Shown here: piece by piece, positions 23,301 through 29,795 of the stretch
How positions within the stretch are numbered: position 1 is the first letter of the stretch
How the letters are laid out: each line of letters starts with the position of its first letter
IMG/VR virus record: IMGVR_UViG_3300014838_000662
Coordinates: 1 to 37,563 of that record
Length of the DNA: 37,563 nt
Direction: 5' to 3' (one strand)
Source of the DNA: a virus
Made by a program: the position numbers and the translations under genes
The notes under the pieces: model-generated
What the model was told of the DNA's origin: nothing
Seen by the model: the letters and a program-made list of their open reading frames with translations, nothing else
The model's database searches: none

Positions 23301-23751
23301 TGGGCGGGATCATTTGGAAACCGGTCACTCGTTCGCCGCCTGATGTCACGTCAACCTTCTCGGTGATGCGTTGCCGGATTTTGTTGTACTCGCGGATCGC
23401 CGACACTTTCGGTTCGAGCTTGTCGTTTTGAAGGATGACCTTTGCGAGCTGGGCATCGACAATATCGTCCTTGAGCATCTCGTTCAAGAACTTCGTGATG
23501 CGTTCCTGCACCTTAGCGTTTCTTAGAAGCTTCGACCCGTCCACACTGCACGTGTTATATGCTCGGTCATACTCGCTCGCTTCGATCAATTGGCCGAATT
23601 CATCCCGCGATTCCTCATGCGACAGCGTGTCGAGTTTGTAGTTGTACGCCTCGGCATAACAGAGCGTCGCATTACCAAACAGCTCTTCGTTCTTCACGTA
23701 GAGCTGGCAGAATAGTTCGTGTTGAGGTTTGAGCAGGGCCGGTTTAGCCAT
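23272..23751 (-). CDS. terS: Terminase small subunit
   Basis: 159 residues. The N-terminal region LKPQHELFCQLYVKNEELFGNATLCYAEAYNY resembles the DNA-binding helices of terminase small subunits, and SKLLRNAKVQERITKFLNEML is the usual oligomerisation helix pattern. It would recognise the packaging site and deliver DNA to TerL, which it overlaps. Start at 23751 after CAATTTAAGA, with an 8-base overlap with the upstream small gene. Confidence 0.85.
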   Translation of the reverse strand: MAKPALLKPQHELFCQLYVKNEELFGNATLCYAEAYNYKLDTLSHEESRDEFGQLIEASEYDRAYNTCSVDGSKLLRNAKVQERITKFLNEMLKDDIVDAQLAKVILQNDKLEPKVSAIREYNKIRQRITEKVDVTSGGERVTGFQMIPPNDRQDPADQ

Positions 23752-23992
23752 TCTTAAATTGGTATCGTTTGCCGCTTTCGATGATCGCGGTCATCACATC
23801 TTTCTTTGTCTTTGCCTTCACCGTGAACGCAAGGAATGGTTTGCCGAGCTTCACCACCTTCTTGCGCTTGTCATAGTCCTTCGCCCGGACGACAACGTAG
23901 TGCTTGTCTATGCAGGGAAGTTTGCAGGGATCTTGAGGGATGTTCGTATCTCCGAGTTCCATGACGAGGTTGAGCGGGATTGATTTAGGCAT
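23744..23992 (-). CDS. Small basic hypothetical protein
   Basis: 82 residues, start ATG at 23992 (MPKSIPLNLVMELGDT). A beta-rich N-terminal half with two cysteines (DPCKLPCID) and a lysine-rich C-terminal half (KRKKVVKLGKPFLAFTVKAKTKKD). It overlaps TerS by 8 bases and the upstream 50-codon gene by 8, so the block is translationally linked. Not recognised. Confidence 0.55.
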   Translation of the reverse strand: MPKSIPLNLVMELGDTNIPQDPCKLPCIDKHYVVVRAKDYDKRKKVVKLGKPFLAFTVKAKTKKDVMTAIIESGKRYQFKNG

Positions 23993-24137
23993 TGGATTCT
24001 GGGCGGGCGGCGAATTGGAAGTCCTGAAGTAAACCGCATCCCGCGCACCGGAAACACACGATCTCCTGCCCAATGACAGAGATCGTTTCGTACCAGCCCT
24101 TGTTCTGTTTGAATAGGTGAGCGAGCGCGTGGATCAT
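23985..24137 (-). CDS. Small zinc-finger-like protein (50 aa)
   Basis: MIHALAHLFKQNKGWYETIS... with CFRCAGC, three cysteines in C-x2-C-x2-C spacing plus a histidine near the N terminus. Its start overlaps the metallopeptidase stop as ATGA and its stop overlaps the next start by 8 bases, strong evidence that it is real despite its size. Possible DNA-binding or accessory protein. Confidence 0.6.
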   Translation of the reverse strand: MIHALAHLFKQNKGWYETISVIGQEIVCFRCAGCGLLQDFQFAARPESNA

Positions 24138-24439
24138 TTGAATAGGTCGTTGTCTTTGAGGATGTGGTACATCATATTGGCGAGCGCATCGACGATCATC
24201 TCTTCGTCGGTCGTTTCGAACTTCTTATTTCTGGCTAAAGAAGAACCGTCCCAGGCGATATGCAAAAGCTCGTGGAGGAACGTCTGTTCTTTCTTCTGGT
24301 CGGAAAGATCAGGGTCAAGGAAGATGTTTTGAGTCGTGTGATGTGTAGAGCCGTAGCAACCGCCTTCACGCGCGACCTCCTTGAGCTGTTTCACCTCCCA
24401 TACGAGGCCGAGCGATTTTATCTGTTCGGGTATTTTCAT
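24134..24439 (-). CDS. ImmA/IrrE-like metallopeptidase
   Basis: 101 residues from ATG 24439 (MKIPEQIKSLGL). HELLHIAWD is the HExxH zinc-protease motif, at about residues 62-70, and a C-terminal acidic helix (DEEMIVDALANMMYHIL) supplies the likely third ligand. Proteins of this size and motif often cleave repressors in phages and mobile elements. It ends overlapping the 50-residue gene (ATGA) and its start overlaps the stop of the upstream gene (24436), so all four small genes are coupled. Confidence 0.75.
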   Translation of the reverse strand: MKIPEQIKSLGLVWEVKQLKEVAREGGCYGSTHHTTQNIFLDPDLSDQKKEQTFLHELLHIAWDGSSLARNKKFETTDEEMIVDALANMMYHILKDNDLFK

Positions 24440-24630
24440 TGCATTGGGTGTTTCTCTCTGGCGCTCGGCGCGAGAACGATCAGCAGCAATCCTTTCCACA
24501 AGAACCACGGCATCAGCTTGGGTTTGCGGCGGATGAGCTTCCGAGCGAGGAAGTGCATGGTGTTTGGGTCTTCGAGGATCTCCACGACTTTCTGGTTTAT
24601 TTGGAGCGTGCGGTCGAAGCGGCGAGACAT
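24436..24630 (-). CDS. Small single-pass membrane protein
   Basis: 64 residues. A basic helical N-terminal half (MSRRFDRTLQINQKVVEIL) precedes one transmembrane helix, MPWFLWKGLLLIVLA, near the C terminus. The stop overlaps the metallopeptidase start (ATGA). Role unknown; tail-anchored proteins of this kind can be lysis or exclusion factors. Confidence 0.55.
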   Translation of the reverse strand: MSRRFDRTLQINQKVVEILEDPNTMHFLARKLIRRKPKLMPWFLWKGLLLIVLAPSAREKHPMQ

Positions 24631-24735
24631 TTAGGAGAAGTGTTTGATTATTTGCAATATCGCGGCGGCTTCAAGAACCGTGAGAATAATGATGCAGAGC
24701 GCCCGTAGAGCTGACTTGAACTTCTTTGGTGTCAT
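24631..24735 (-). CDS. Membrane micropeptide (34 aa)
   Basis: MTPKKFKSALRALCIII... ending IIKHFS: a short basic start and one hydrophobic helix (LCIIILTVLEAAAILQII). It ends immediately before the next start (TAAATG, zero gap), which supports it being translated. First gene of the packaging cluster; leader TAGATAACCCC. Confidence 0.5.
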   Translation of the reverse strand: MTPKKFKSALRALCIIILTVLEAAAILQIIKHFS

Positions 24736-24784
24736 GGGGTTATCTAAAGCGTAAGATATTCTCAGATTCCGTCAAGGAGAGGCT

Positions 24785-25318
24785 ATGCTACTCGGTCATG
24801 ATTTGGTGTGGTGGAGTTTTGTTTTAAGCGTGATAGCTGTTGTATTGGCGATAGTCGGTATCCCCGTGGCAATCATAGCCCCTATCATCGCGCCCAAGCT
24901 CGAAAACTGGTGGGCGGAACGATCAGTAGCTTCGACACAGAAAAGGATTCTTGCCCTAGAAAAGCAGCTCTTGAATTATGAGACATTATATAAAGAGTTG
25001 AGCGACACAGAAGACTGGCTGTTCAAGGGAATAGAAGCACTGGGAATGTTGGAATCAATGATTCTGATGTTCACTTCCTTGGGCATCTTGGTGCTCGGAA
25101 CAATATATAAGCCCCCTCAAAGTTTTCTTTGGCGCTTCCCGGTCCCTCTTGAGTATATGTCTCTCTTGGGAATGATTATCACTCTTTTCTTCATGTATGG
25201 CATTTTCCTTAAGATCACGACGTACCGCAAGCGGCGATCTCCCGAAGTGCGCCGTATTCTCAAATCGTCAATTGAGAGATTGAAGAGAAGTAGCAGGCCC
25301 AACGGCGAAAAGAAATAA
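24785..25318 (+). CDS. Plus-strand membrane protein (moron-like)
   Basis: 177 residues on the strand opposite to its neighbours, with a strong AAGGAGAGG 3 bases before the ATG. One N-terminal membrane helix (about 10-36), a cytoplasmic coiled coil (ALEKQLLNYETLYKELSD), two further helices (about 90-108 and 120-143) and a basic tail. It is more AT-rich than its neighbours. Its stop is 1 base from the convergent NinG-like stop. A self-contained, oppositely oriented membrane gene fits a moron such as a superinfection-exclusion or host-protection protein. No known family identified. Confidence 0.7.
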   Translation: MLLGHDLVWWSFVLSVIAVVLAIVGIPVAIIAPIIAPKLENWWAERSVASTQKRILALEKQLLNYETLYKELSDTEDWLFKGIEALGMLESMILMFTSLGILVLGTIYKPPQSFLWRFPVPLEYMSLLGMIITLFFMYGIFLKITTYRKRRSPEVRRILKSSIERLKRSSRPNGEKK

Positions 25319-25319
25319 G

Positions 25320-25772
25320 CTAGTTGCTCCTCCCTAAAAAATGATGTGGCCTGAGTTCAGAATAGAGTTGGTTGTAGACTTGATGACCCAGCCGCGCCGC
25401 CGTCCGCAACTGATCCAGCTCCTCAGTAGTCCAAATCTCTGGCTTGCGGGCGAGCTTCTCAAGGAACGCGGCCCATCCCTTCCCGTGGATTCGATCTACG
25501 GCCAGCGAATGTTCATACGTCATGCCGCCATTGAACTCATTGCAACCCCGGCATTGAATGTGAAGATTGAACGGGTGGAATCTCGTCGCCGCGTTGGTTG
25601 AGGTTCTGAAGTGGCCAGCGCTCGAAGCCTTATCGCTTCCACACGTCACGCATGGCAGTCCCGCGTCCCTTTCCCGGATCATGGCGTTCACTGCCCGCTG
25701 AGTATTTAAAAGCGCCTTTTGGTGTTCGTTGAGCGGCCTGGAGCTATGTTTGTGGACGCCGTGCAGCCTCAT
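25320..25772 (-). CDS. NinG/Rap-like HNH recombination nuclease
   Basis: 150 residues. CVTCGSDKASSAGHFRTS and HIQCRGCNEFNGG carry the paired zinc cysteines and the histidine of lambda NinG (Rap), a Holliday-junction-acting nuclease that promotes phage recombination. NinG is usually about 200 residues; this form is shorter but keeps the core. It overlaps the upstream small zinc protein by ATGA. Confidence 0.8.
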   Translation of the reverse strand: MRLHGVHKHSSRPLNEHQKALLNTQRAVNAMIRERDAGLPCVTCGSDKASSAGHFRTSTNAATRFHPFNLHIQCRGCNEFNGGMTYEHSLAVDRIHGKGWAAFLEKLARKPEIWTTEELDQLRTAARLGHQVYNQLYSELRPHHFLGRSN

Positions 25773-25912
25773 TCCTTGATTCGTTTAGTTTGGTGGCACT
25801 CGCAATCGCACGGCTGGTCATGCTCGTACCATTCCTTGCGCATGACGTATCCGTCGCAGTCGTCACAGCGCTTTTGCTTGCATTCCTGGCTGATGTGTTT
25901 AGGGCCGCACAT
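25769..25912 (-). CDS. Small cysteine-rich zinc protein (47 aa)
   Basis: From ATG 25912: MCGPKHISQECKQKRCDDCD... with CDDCD and CDCECH, enough cysteines and histidines for two zinc knuckles. The start is uncertain; an in-frame TTG at 25957 extends it. Coupled to the NinG-like gene by overlap. Role unknown. Confidence 0.55.
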   Translation of the reverse strand: MCGPKHISQECKQKRCDDCDGYVMRKEWYEHDQPCDCECHQTKRIKE

Positions 25913-25972
25913 GAAAGAGGGATAATTTAACAGTACAATGTTGGGCGTAATCGTCAATGGAGGAGCGTGACC

Positions 25973-26428
25973 GTGGAACCGGACCTAACAAAAGACCTTG
26001 AGGAGATGGAGCGAGAGCTGAAAAAGTTGGAGCGGAATAACAACATAGGACTTATCTCAGCAATCCTAGCGGTCTATTTTGGGCTCGATTCTCATTATCA
26101 TCTGTCATCGGCTCTATTCAACTGGGTTGCGCGCACTACAAGCCTTTATGGCGCGCAATTCCTGGTGGCTATTGTTGTCATATCGCTCGGCTTCGCTGCC
26201 CACTTGTTCAAGCGAATCAATCAACGGTGGTACGGCGGTGTCGAGTGCGCGTTTGGAGTAATCTATGGGGTCAGTACCGCCTTTGGGATCCGGCCCGGAG
26301 AGCCGATGTTTGGGCACTGGGCTACGCTGGTCGGTTGCATCTACATAATCGCGCGGGGCTTAAATAACATCTCCGACGCTAGAGGAAAAGCAAAGGCGTT
26401 GAGGAAAATAGCCGCTCCACCAAATTAA
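25973..26428 (+). CDS. Plus-strand membrane protein with YG..E / RGLNN pattern
   Basis: 151 residues. A GTG at 25973 is preferred over one 6 bases upstream because it sits 9 bases from GGAGG. An acidic coiled coil (about 1-25) leads into three or four hydrophobic segments. RWYGGVECAFGVIYG and IYIIARGLNNI match a recurring pattern of small membrane proteins ('YG..E...G', 'Y..VRGLDN') seen in mobile elements and bacterial genomes, function unknown. Opposite orientation to its neighbours and a canonical Shine-Dalgarno sequence mark it as a second moron-like cassette. Confidence 0.65.
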   Translation: MEPDLTKDLEEMERELKKLERNNNIGLISAILAVYFGLDSHYHLSSALFNWVARTTSLYGAQFLVAIVVISLGFAAHLFKRINQRWYGGVECAFGVIYGVSTAFGIRPGEPMFGHWATLVGCIYIIARGLNNISDARGKAKALRKIAAPPN

Positions 26429-26455
26429 TGCCGAGCTTGATGAAAAGGGAGCGGA

Positions 26456-26650
26456 TCATTGAAGTGTTCTCAACGCTATCCCTAAAAGCGCGATAGTTCC
26501 GGCAAATCCAGATAGGCAAATCACGACTGCTGTAGCAACCGAACAACCCTGTATCCATGTTTGAGGATTGGGGCCGGCAATATGAAAGAACCAACCTGCG
26601 CTCCAAATTGAAACGAAGATATTGGCGATAGCGGCGAAGATGTATTTCAT
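26456..26650 (-). CDS. Small two-pass membrane protein
   Basis: 64 residues: MKYIFAAIANIFVSIWSAGW, then a short loop and a second hydrophobic helix (VATAVVICLSGFAGTIALLGIA). Its ATG overlaps the stop of the winged-helix gene (ATGA). This frame is chosen over another in the same interval because of the coupling and the clean hydrophobic profile. A holin-like or envelope role is possible. Confidence 0.6.
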   Translation of the reverse strand: MKYIFAAIANIFVSIWSAGWFFHIAGPNPQTWIQGCSVATAVVICLSGFAGTIALLGIALRTLQ

Positions 26651-26967
26651 AAAATCTGTTGTGAATTAGTTTGTGTTGGCTTCTCCTTGAACGCCGGCGG
26701 CAGAACCGGATGCTTGGCCCGCCAGCAATGGCTCATCCCTCCGGTGATCTTGCACGGGCGCTTGCCGGCGTCGAGTACCAGGCCGAGTTTTCTGAGTTCT
26801 CCGACTCGCCCGGTGATTCTATTCACCGTCCAGCCCATATTCACGGCGAGCTCCATGTTCGTCACGTCAGGGAAGAAGCGGAGCCGGTCAAGGACTTCCT
26901 TCTGCCGGTCCGTGAGGTTCTGGGTCAGAAGGGCGTAGGCGTGGAGTGATGTGTCTTGTTGGCTCAT
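26647..26967 (-). CDS. Winged-helix DNA-binding protein
   Basis: 106 residues. LTDRQKEVLDRLRFFPDVTN followed by VNRITGRVGELRKLGLVLDAG is a winged helix-turn-helix of the MarR/IclR type, and the C-terminal part adds KRPCKITGGMSHCW. A candidate regulator of the early operon and possibly of the shared 11-bp element. It starts 2 bases after the upstream stop (TAA-CG-ATG). Confidence 0.7.
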   Translation of the reverse strand: MSQQDTSLHAYALLTQNLTDRQKEVLDRLRFFPDVTNMELAVNMGWTVNRITGRVGELRKLGLVLDAGKRPCKITGGMSHCWRAKHPVLPPAFKEKPTQTNSQQIL

Positions 26968-26969
26968 CG

Positions 26970-27371
26970 TTACCAGTGCTTATTTATTTCACTGAGAGTC
27001 GTTCTCAACTTCGCGGCGATCTGGATTGAGTTCATACCCTTCGCCTTGAGTTCATCGACCTGCTCTTTCGTCACTTCTGGACGACGCGCTTCCTCCTCAA
27101 CTTCGTCCGACGACAGACCACCGGCGCGCTTCGGACAGGTCTTTGCGAAGTGACCGTAACCGTCACAGATTTTGCAATGAGTTGTTCCGTGGCCGGCTTT
27201 CTTCTGCTTCTTTACTTTGCCTGAACCATATTTCTTCCGAGCGGGTTTTTCCGGCGCGAGATCCGCCAATGTATCAGTAGGGCGAGCGGCGATTGTCCCT
27301 GCTTCAATGCGCTCGTACACATCTTCACCAATGACGGCATATGACTTTCCTGCGATTTGATAGATTTTCAT
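26970..27371 (-). CDS. Zinc-knuckle (CCHC) protein
   Basis: 133 residues from ATG 27371 (MKIYQIAGKSYAVIGEDVYE). CKICDGYGHFAKTC is an exact CX2CX4HX4C zinc knuckle, the single-stranded nucleic-acid binding fold, at about residues 75-90, preceded by a lysine-rich linker. The C terminus (EQVDELKAKGMNSIQIAAKLRTTLSEI) is a helix-turn-helix. RNA or ssDNA binding combined with an HTH suggests a regulator or replication accessory. Confidence 0.7.
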   Translation of the reverse strand: MKIYQIAGKSYAVIGEDVYERIEAGTIAARPTDTLADLAPEKPARKKYGSGKVKKQKKAGHGTTHCKICDGYGHFAKTCPKRAGGLSSDEVEEEARRPEVTKEQVDELKAKGMNSIQIAAKLRTTLSEINKHW

Positions 27372-27462
27372 TGTTTTGTATTTATGCCGGGGAGGGCCTC
27401 CATGCGGACTTTTCAAACCGCGCAGGTATTGCCCCGATTATTTCCTGCGAGACCCTTGATTC

Positions 27463-27681
27463 CTACTGCCGGACGGTCGCCAGCCGCGCATCGAACTCGC
27501 GCTCGATCACGACACGGTTGTCCTTCACCTGGCAGTTCTTGCACCACTTCGGCGAAGGTGTCTTGTCAGCGACCGGGAACGCTGGGTTGATGACCTCGCC
27601 GCACCCGCGCGTCTGGCACAGAAAGAAGAACTTGTTTTCCGCCGGATTGTCCGGCTTCGGTGCCGCGTGGACGTATGCCAT
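27463..27681 (-). CDS. Small zinc-ribbon protein
   Basis: 72 residues. CQTRGCGEV and WCKNCQV form a four-cysteine zinc site separated by about 25 residues. Its ATG overlaps the stop of the OB-fold gene by one base (TAATG). A longer plus-strand ORF over this region is a shadow. Confidence 0.6.
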   Translation of the reverse strand: MAYVHAAPKPDNPAENKFFFLCQTRGCGEVINPAFPVADKTPSPKWCKNCQVKDNRVVIEREFDARLATVRQ

Positions 27682-27983
27682 TAGACCTGCGGCGCGTCGT
27701 CCCAGACTCCGACCGAATAGTCCCGGTACGTTCCTTTCGGTTTCCCCTTATAGGTCAAGAGGATCTTTGAGCCGTCCTCAACATTGCCGAGCTTGCTGTC
27801 CAACACGGCGCCCGATGCAAGGCGCTCTTCGCCCGTTCCTTCCTCCACGATCGTGAAGATCGAATAGGCTTCGCCGTTCCGGCCCTGCGCCGTTTTGCGG
27901 CCCTTCAAGATTCCTTCCAACTCGTCTCCGACGACTTCCGGCTTCCACACTCCTCCCGTTTCTACTTCGTTGTAATTTCCCAT
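27681..27983 (-). CDS. OB-fold-like ssDNA-binding protein candidate
   Basis: 100 residues from ATG 27983 (MGNYNEVETGGVWKPE). The alternating strands (DELEGILKGRK, YSIFTIVEEG, LASGAVLDSKL, KILLTYKGKPKGTYRDYSVGVWD) match a compact OB barrel seen in small phage single-stranded DNA-binding proteins. It lacks the long acidic tail of bacterial SSB. It would protect replication intermediates. Identified by fold impression only. Confidence 0.55.
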   Translation of the reverse strand: MGNYNEVETGGVWKPEVVGDELEGILKGRKTAQGRNGEAYSIFTIVEEGTGEERLASGAVLDSKLGNVEDGSKILLTYKGKPKGTYRDYSVGVWDDAPQV

Positions 27984-28026
27984 ACGTTTTTGAATAGTGA
28001 TTAAGTTTATATTTCTGCGTTTCTGA

Positions 28027-28248
28027 TCAGCCTCGACCTGGCTGAGTTGCCTCCACATTGTCTGCCTGGATGTCCAAAAGTTGCTCTGCGGTGTTCTCCT
28101 TGAAGGTTGGCTCGTGGATGTAGGAAGAGCGGCGCGGGCTTCTCATTTGCTCGACGCCCAGCTCTATCCTTCGTGCTTCCTTGACCCAGTCGTGTGCATC
28201 AAGGGCGGCGGTCTTTGCGTTCTCTGCGATGATTTGGGCTTGGGTCAT
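28027..28248 (-). CDS. Small helical hypothetical protein
   Basis: 73 residues from ATG 28248 (MTQAQIIAENAKTAALDAHD), charged helices throughout, C terminus ADNVEATQPGRG. Coupled to the upstream micropeptide by ATGA. Function unknown. Confidence 0.5.
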   Translation of the reverse strand: MTQAQIIAENAKTAALDAHDWVKEARRIELGVEQMRSPRRSSYIHEPTFKENTAEQLLDIQADNVEATQPGRG

Positions 28249-28376
28249 TTGAGGATGTAGATAGCTAGCGCCCAGCACATTCCGATTGCTAATCCGGTAA
28301 TGCCTTTCGCGCCCAACATATAGCCCGTAGCTCCTCCTATGAATCCTCCCAAACAAATGATGGTGATTTGTCTCAT
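28245..28376 (-). CDS. Membrane micropeptide (43 aa)
   Basis: MRQITIICLGGFIGGATGYM... with two glycine-rich hydrophobic segments and a final IYILK. Coupled at its 3' end by ATGA to the 73-residue gene. The glycine pattern (GGFIGGATGYMLGAKG) is typical of small membrane proteins that pack tightly in the bilayer. Confidence 0.55.
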   Translation of the reverse strand: MRQITIICLGGFIGGATGYMLGAKGITGLAIGMCWALAIYILK

Positions 28377-28378
28377 GG

Positions 28379-28624
28379 TTAATTTGCGTCACGATAGTTT
28401 TGTGAATCGCTCCCGGCCAAAGCGGCCATCTCGTCGATCTCTGCGTCTGACGGAAACTCGCGGTGCTTCATCTGCTCGTCGTCGATCTTCTCCATCACGT
28501 CTTCGGTGTCCCATGTTTTCTTGCACGTGAGGCACTTGCCGTCCACGAGCATATTGAAGTAGTGGTCGGGGCTGACGCACACGGGCGGGATTTCTGGTTG
28601 CGGGATTTCTGGAAAGTTTTGCAT
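28379..28624 (-). CDS. Small acidic zinc-binding protein
   Basis: 81 residues: proline-rich start (MQNFPEIPQPEIPPVCV), KCLTCKK pair, then an acidic helix (DTEDVMEKIDDEQMKHR). With C16 and the CxxC pair it could hold one zinc. Second gene of the early operon; leader TAACCATCAAACACC has no Shine-Dalgarno sequence. Confidence 0.55.
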   Translation of the reverse strand: MQNFPEIPQPEIPPVCVSPDHYFNMLVDGKCLTCKKTWDTEDVMEKIDDEQMKHREFPSDAEIDEMAALAGSDSQNYRDAN

Positions 28625-28654
28625 GGTGTTTGATGGTTAGGTTTATTTACTGAT

Positions 28655-28741
28655 ATTCGGGAGGGTGCAAGCTAACCTGTGCGGTAATGCTCACTGATGG
28701 CGATTCCGCCGTACGGACGTTCTACCTCTCCCCTCCCGAAT
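28655..28741 (-). other. Inverted repeat between early genes
   Basis: ATTCGGGAGGG (28655-28665) and CCCTCCCGAAT (28731-28741) are perfectly complementary over 11 bp, enclosing 65 bases that include GGCGATTCCGCC-type hairpins. In the early transcript this would be a long-range stem between the first and second genes, possibly controlling translation of the downstream gene or binding a regulator. Confidence 0.45.
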
Positions 28742-28751
28742 GCACGGGTTT

Positions 28752-28913
28752 CTATCCTGTAATCGACGATACCCAGAGCAAGAGTGCGATGACCGCAACG
28801 ATTGCTTCTGCTCCGACGATTGCTTCTACCAGCTCTTTGCGCTTGTTGCGGGGCCGGAGGAAATGTCCGACTTCGCTTGCGATTAATTCAGTTTCCATCT
28901 GTTTATTGTTCAT
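28752..28913 (-). CDS. First early-operon gene, membrane protein (53 aa)
   Basis: MNNKQMETELIASEVGHFLR..., a polar start (about 1-25) and a C-terminal membrane helix (VEAIVGAEAIVAVIALLLWV). It lies 30-40 bases downstream of a promoter with the shared element and is followed by the inverted repeat. The leader CGAACTACACATAAACC is A/C-rich. Small anchor protein of unknown role. Confidence 0.55.
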   Translation of the reverse strand: MNNKQMETELIASEVGHFLRPRNKRKELVEAIVGAEAIVAVIALLLWVSSITG

Positions 28914-28946
28914 GGTTTATGTGTAGTTCGACCTGACTACCCATTA

Positions 28947-28974
28947 ATAATGCCATACCCTCGGTGCATTGCAA
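28947..28974 (-). promoter_or_regulatory. Promoter of the early minus-strand operon
   Basis: Minus strand: TTGCAA (28974-28969), 16-base spacer, CATTAT (28952-28947). The shared 11-bp element lies 5 bases upstream in inverted orientation. On the plus strand a weaker candidate (TGGCAT 29001-29006, 16 bases, CATACT 29023-29028) faces the 29058 gene, so the interval is a divergent promoter region. Confidence 0.6.
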
Positions 28975-28979
28975 GTGCC

Positions 28980-28990
28980 ACTTATCCCCA
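28980..28990 (+). promoter_or_regulatory. Shared 11-bp element, copy 3
   Basis: ACTTATCCCCA on the plus strand, in the divergent region between the early minus operon (28913) and the plus-strand pair (29058, 29235). It could regulate both directions. Confidence 0.6.
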
Positions 28991-29057
28991 GGCTCGTAGC
29001 TGGCATTTTGCCTGCAATTTTACATACTTAGGTCAGCCCCTTAAGGAGAGGGTGATC

Positions 29058-29225
29058 ATGGCAAAACCGAATATCGTGTACGTGATCCAGGAAGAAGGCG
29101 ACAAGAAGTTCTGGCATCGTGCCGGCGTCGCGTTCGTCAATCGGGACGGCTCACTGAACCTCAAGCTCGATCTGTTTCCCAACCTTCAACTGCAAGTCCG
29201 CGAACCGAAGGACGAGCCTCGATAG
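29058..29225 (+). CDS. Small conserved phage/plasmid protein
   Basis: 55 residues, MAKPNIVYVIQEEGDKKFWH..., with a following RAGVAFVNRDGSLNLKLDLFPNLQLQVRE. This pattern (KKFW..IG.AF.N.DGS.N..L...P...L..RE) recurs in small proteins of plasmids and phages beside replication genes; the function is unknown. A strong AAGGAG lies 10 bases before the ATG at 29058, which excludes the longer upstream frame. It is 9 bases from the CHC2 gene. Confidence 0.7.
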   Translation: MAKPNIVYVIQEEGDKKFWHRAGVAFVNRDGSLNLKLDLFPNLQLQVREPKDEPR

Positions 29226-29234
29226 GAGGACCCG

Positions 29235-29795
29235 ATGTTGGACTTCGCACGCATCAAGGAAATCAAACTCACTGATGTTCTTGCACGCTACAAGATCGCA
29301 CTTCGATTCAAAAGCGATTACGCAGTGTGTGCGTGTCCGCTTCCATCCCACAAACAGGGAGACACCGGCAGAAACTTCTCTGTGAATCTCACGGGGAACT
29401 ATTGGCGGTGTTTCTCTGATTCCTGCAACGCGAACAATGGCGGCAAGCGCGGCGGTGACGTGATCAACTTCGTCGCCTTGATGGAAGGATGCCGGGAGAA
29501 AGACGCTGCCCAGAAACTTGCGGACTGGTTCGGCGTAGGACAAAACAAAACGGCCGCTCACACAGAGAAGCCGTCGAAAGGAAAACCAGACACAGAGATG
29601 CAAAGTTCTAACCAGAACCGTAGCACCTCTGGCGATAGCGTCAAGTACACGGAGAAGGTCCGGGCGTGGTTCGAAACTATTTGGGAGCGCGGCGATCAAG
29701 AGTCCGATGAGGATTACCGCAAGCGACTGCTCAAAGCCATCACCGGCGAACTCATAAAGAATTATCAAGCGGGGAAGTCTCATCGGGCGCTGTGA
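29235..29795 (+). CDS. CHC2 zinc-finger (primase-type) protein
   Basis: 186 residues with TAGGAGG before the ATG. The N-terminal CHC2 domain has CPLPSHK (C34, H39) and RCFSDSC (C59, C64) and continues GGDVINFVALMEGC, the DnaG zinc-binding module. There is no TOPRIM catalytic domain: after residue about 110 comes a charged linker and a C-terminal helical segment. It may read template DNA for a host primase or act in replication control. The transcript ends at a terminator at 29809-29835. Confidence 0.85.
   Translation: MLDFARIKEIKLTDVLARYKIALRFKSDYAVCACPLPSHKQGDTGRNFSVNLTGNYWRCFSDSCNANNGGKRGGDVINFVALMEGCREKDAAQKLADWFGVGQNKTAAHTEKPSKGKPDTEMQSSNQNRSTSGDSVKYTEKVRAWFETIWERGDQESDEDYRKRLLKAITGELIKNYQAGKSHRAL

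Noticed and set aside
27341-27856. 171-residue plus-strand ORF
   Set aside because: It covers three minus-strand genes with zinc motifs and coupled starts, has no ribosome binding site and reads as low-complexity arginine/proline/serine.
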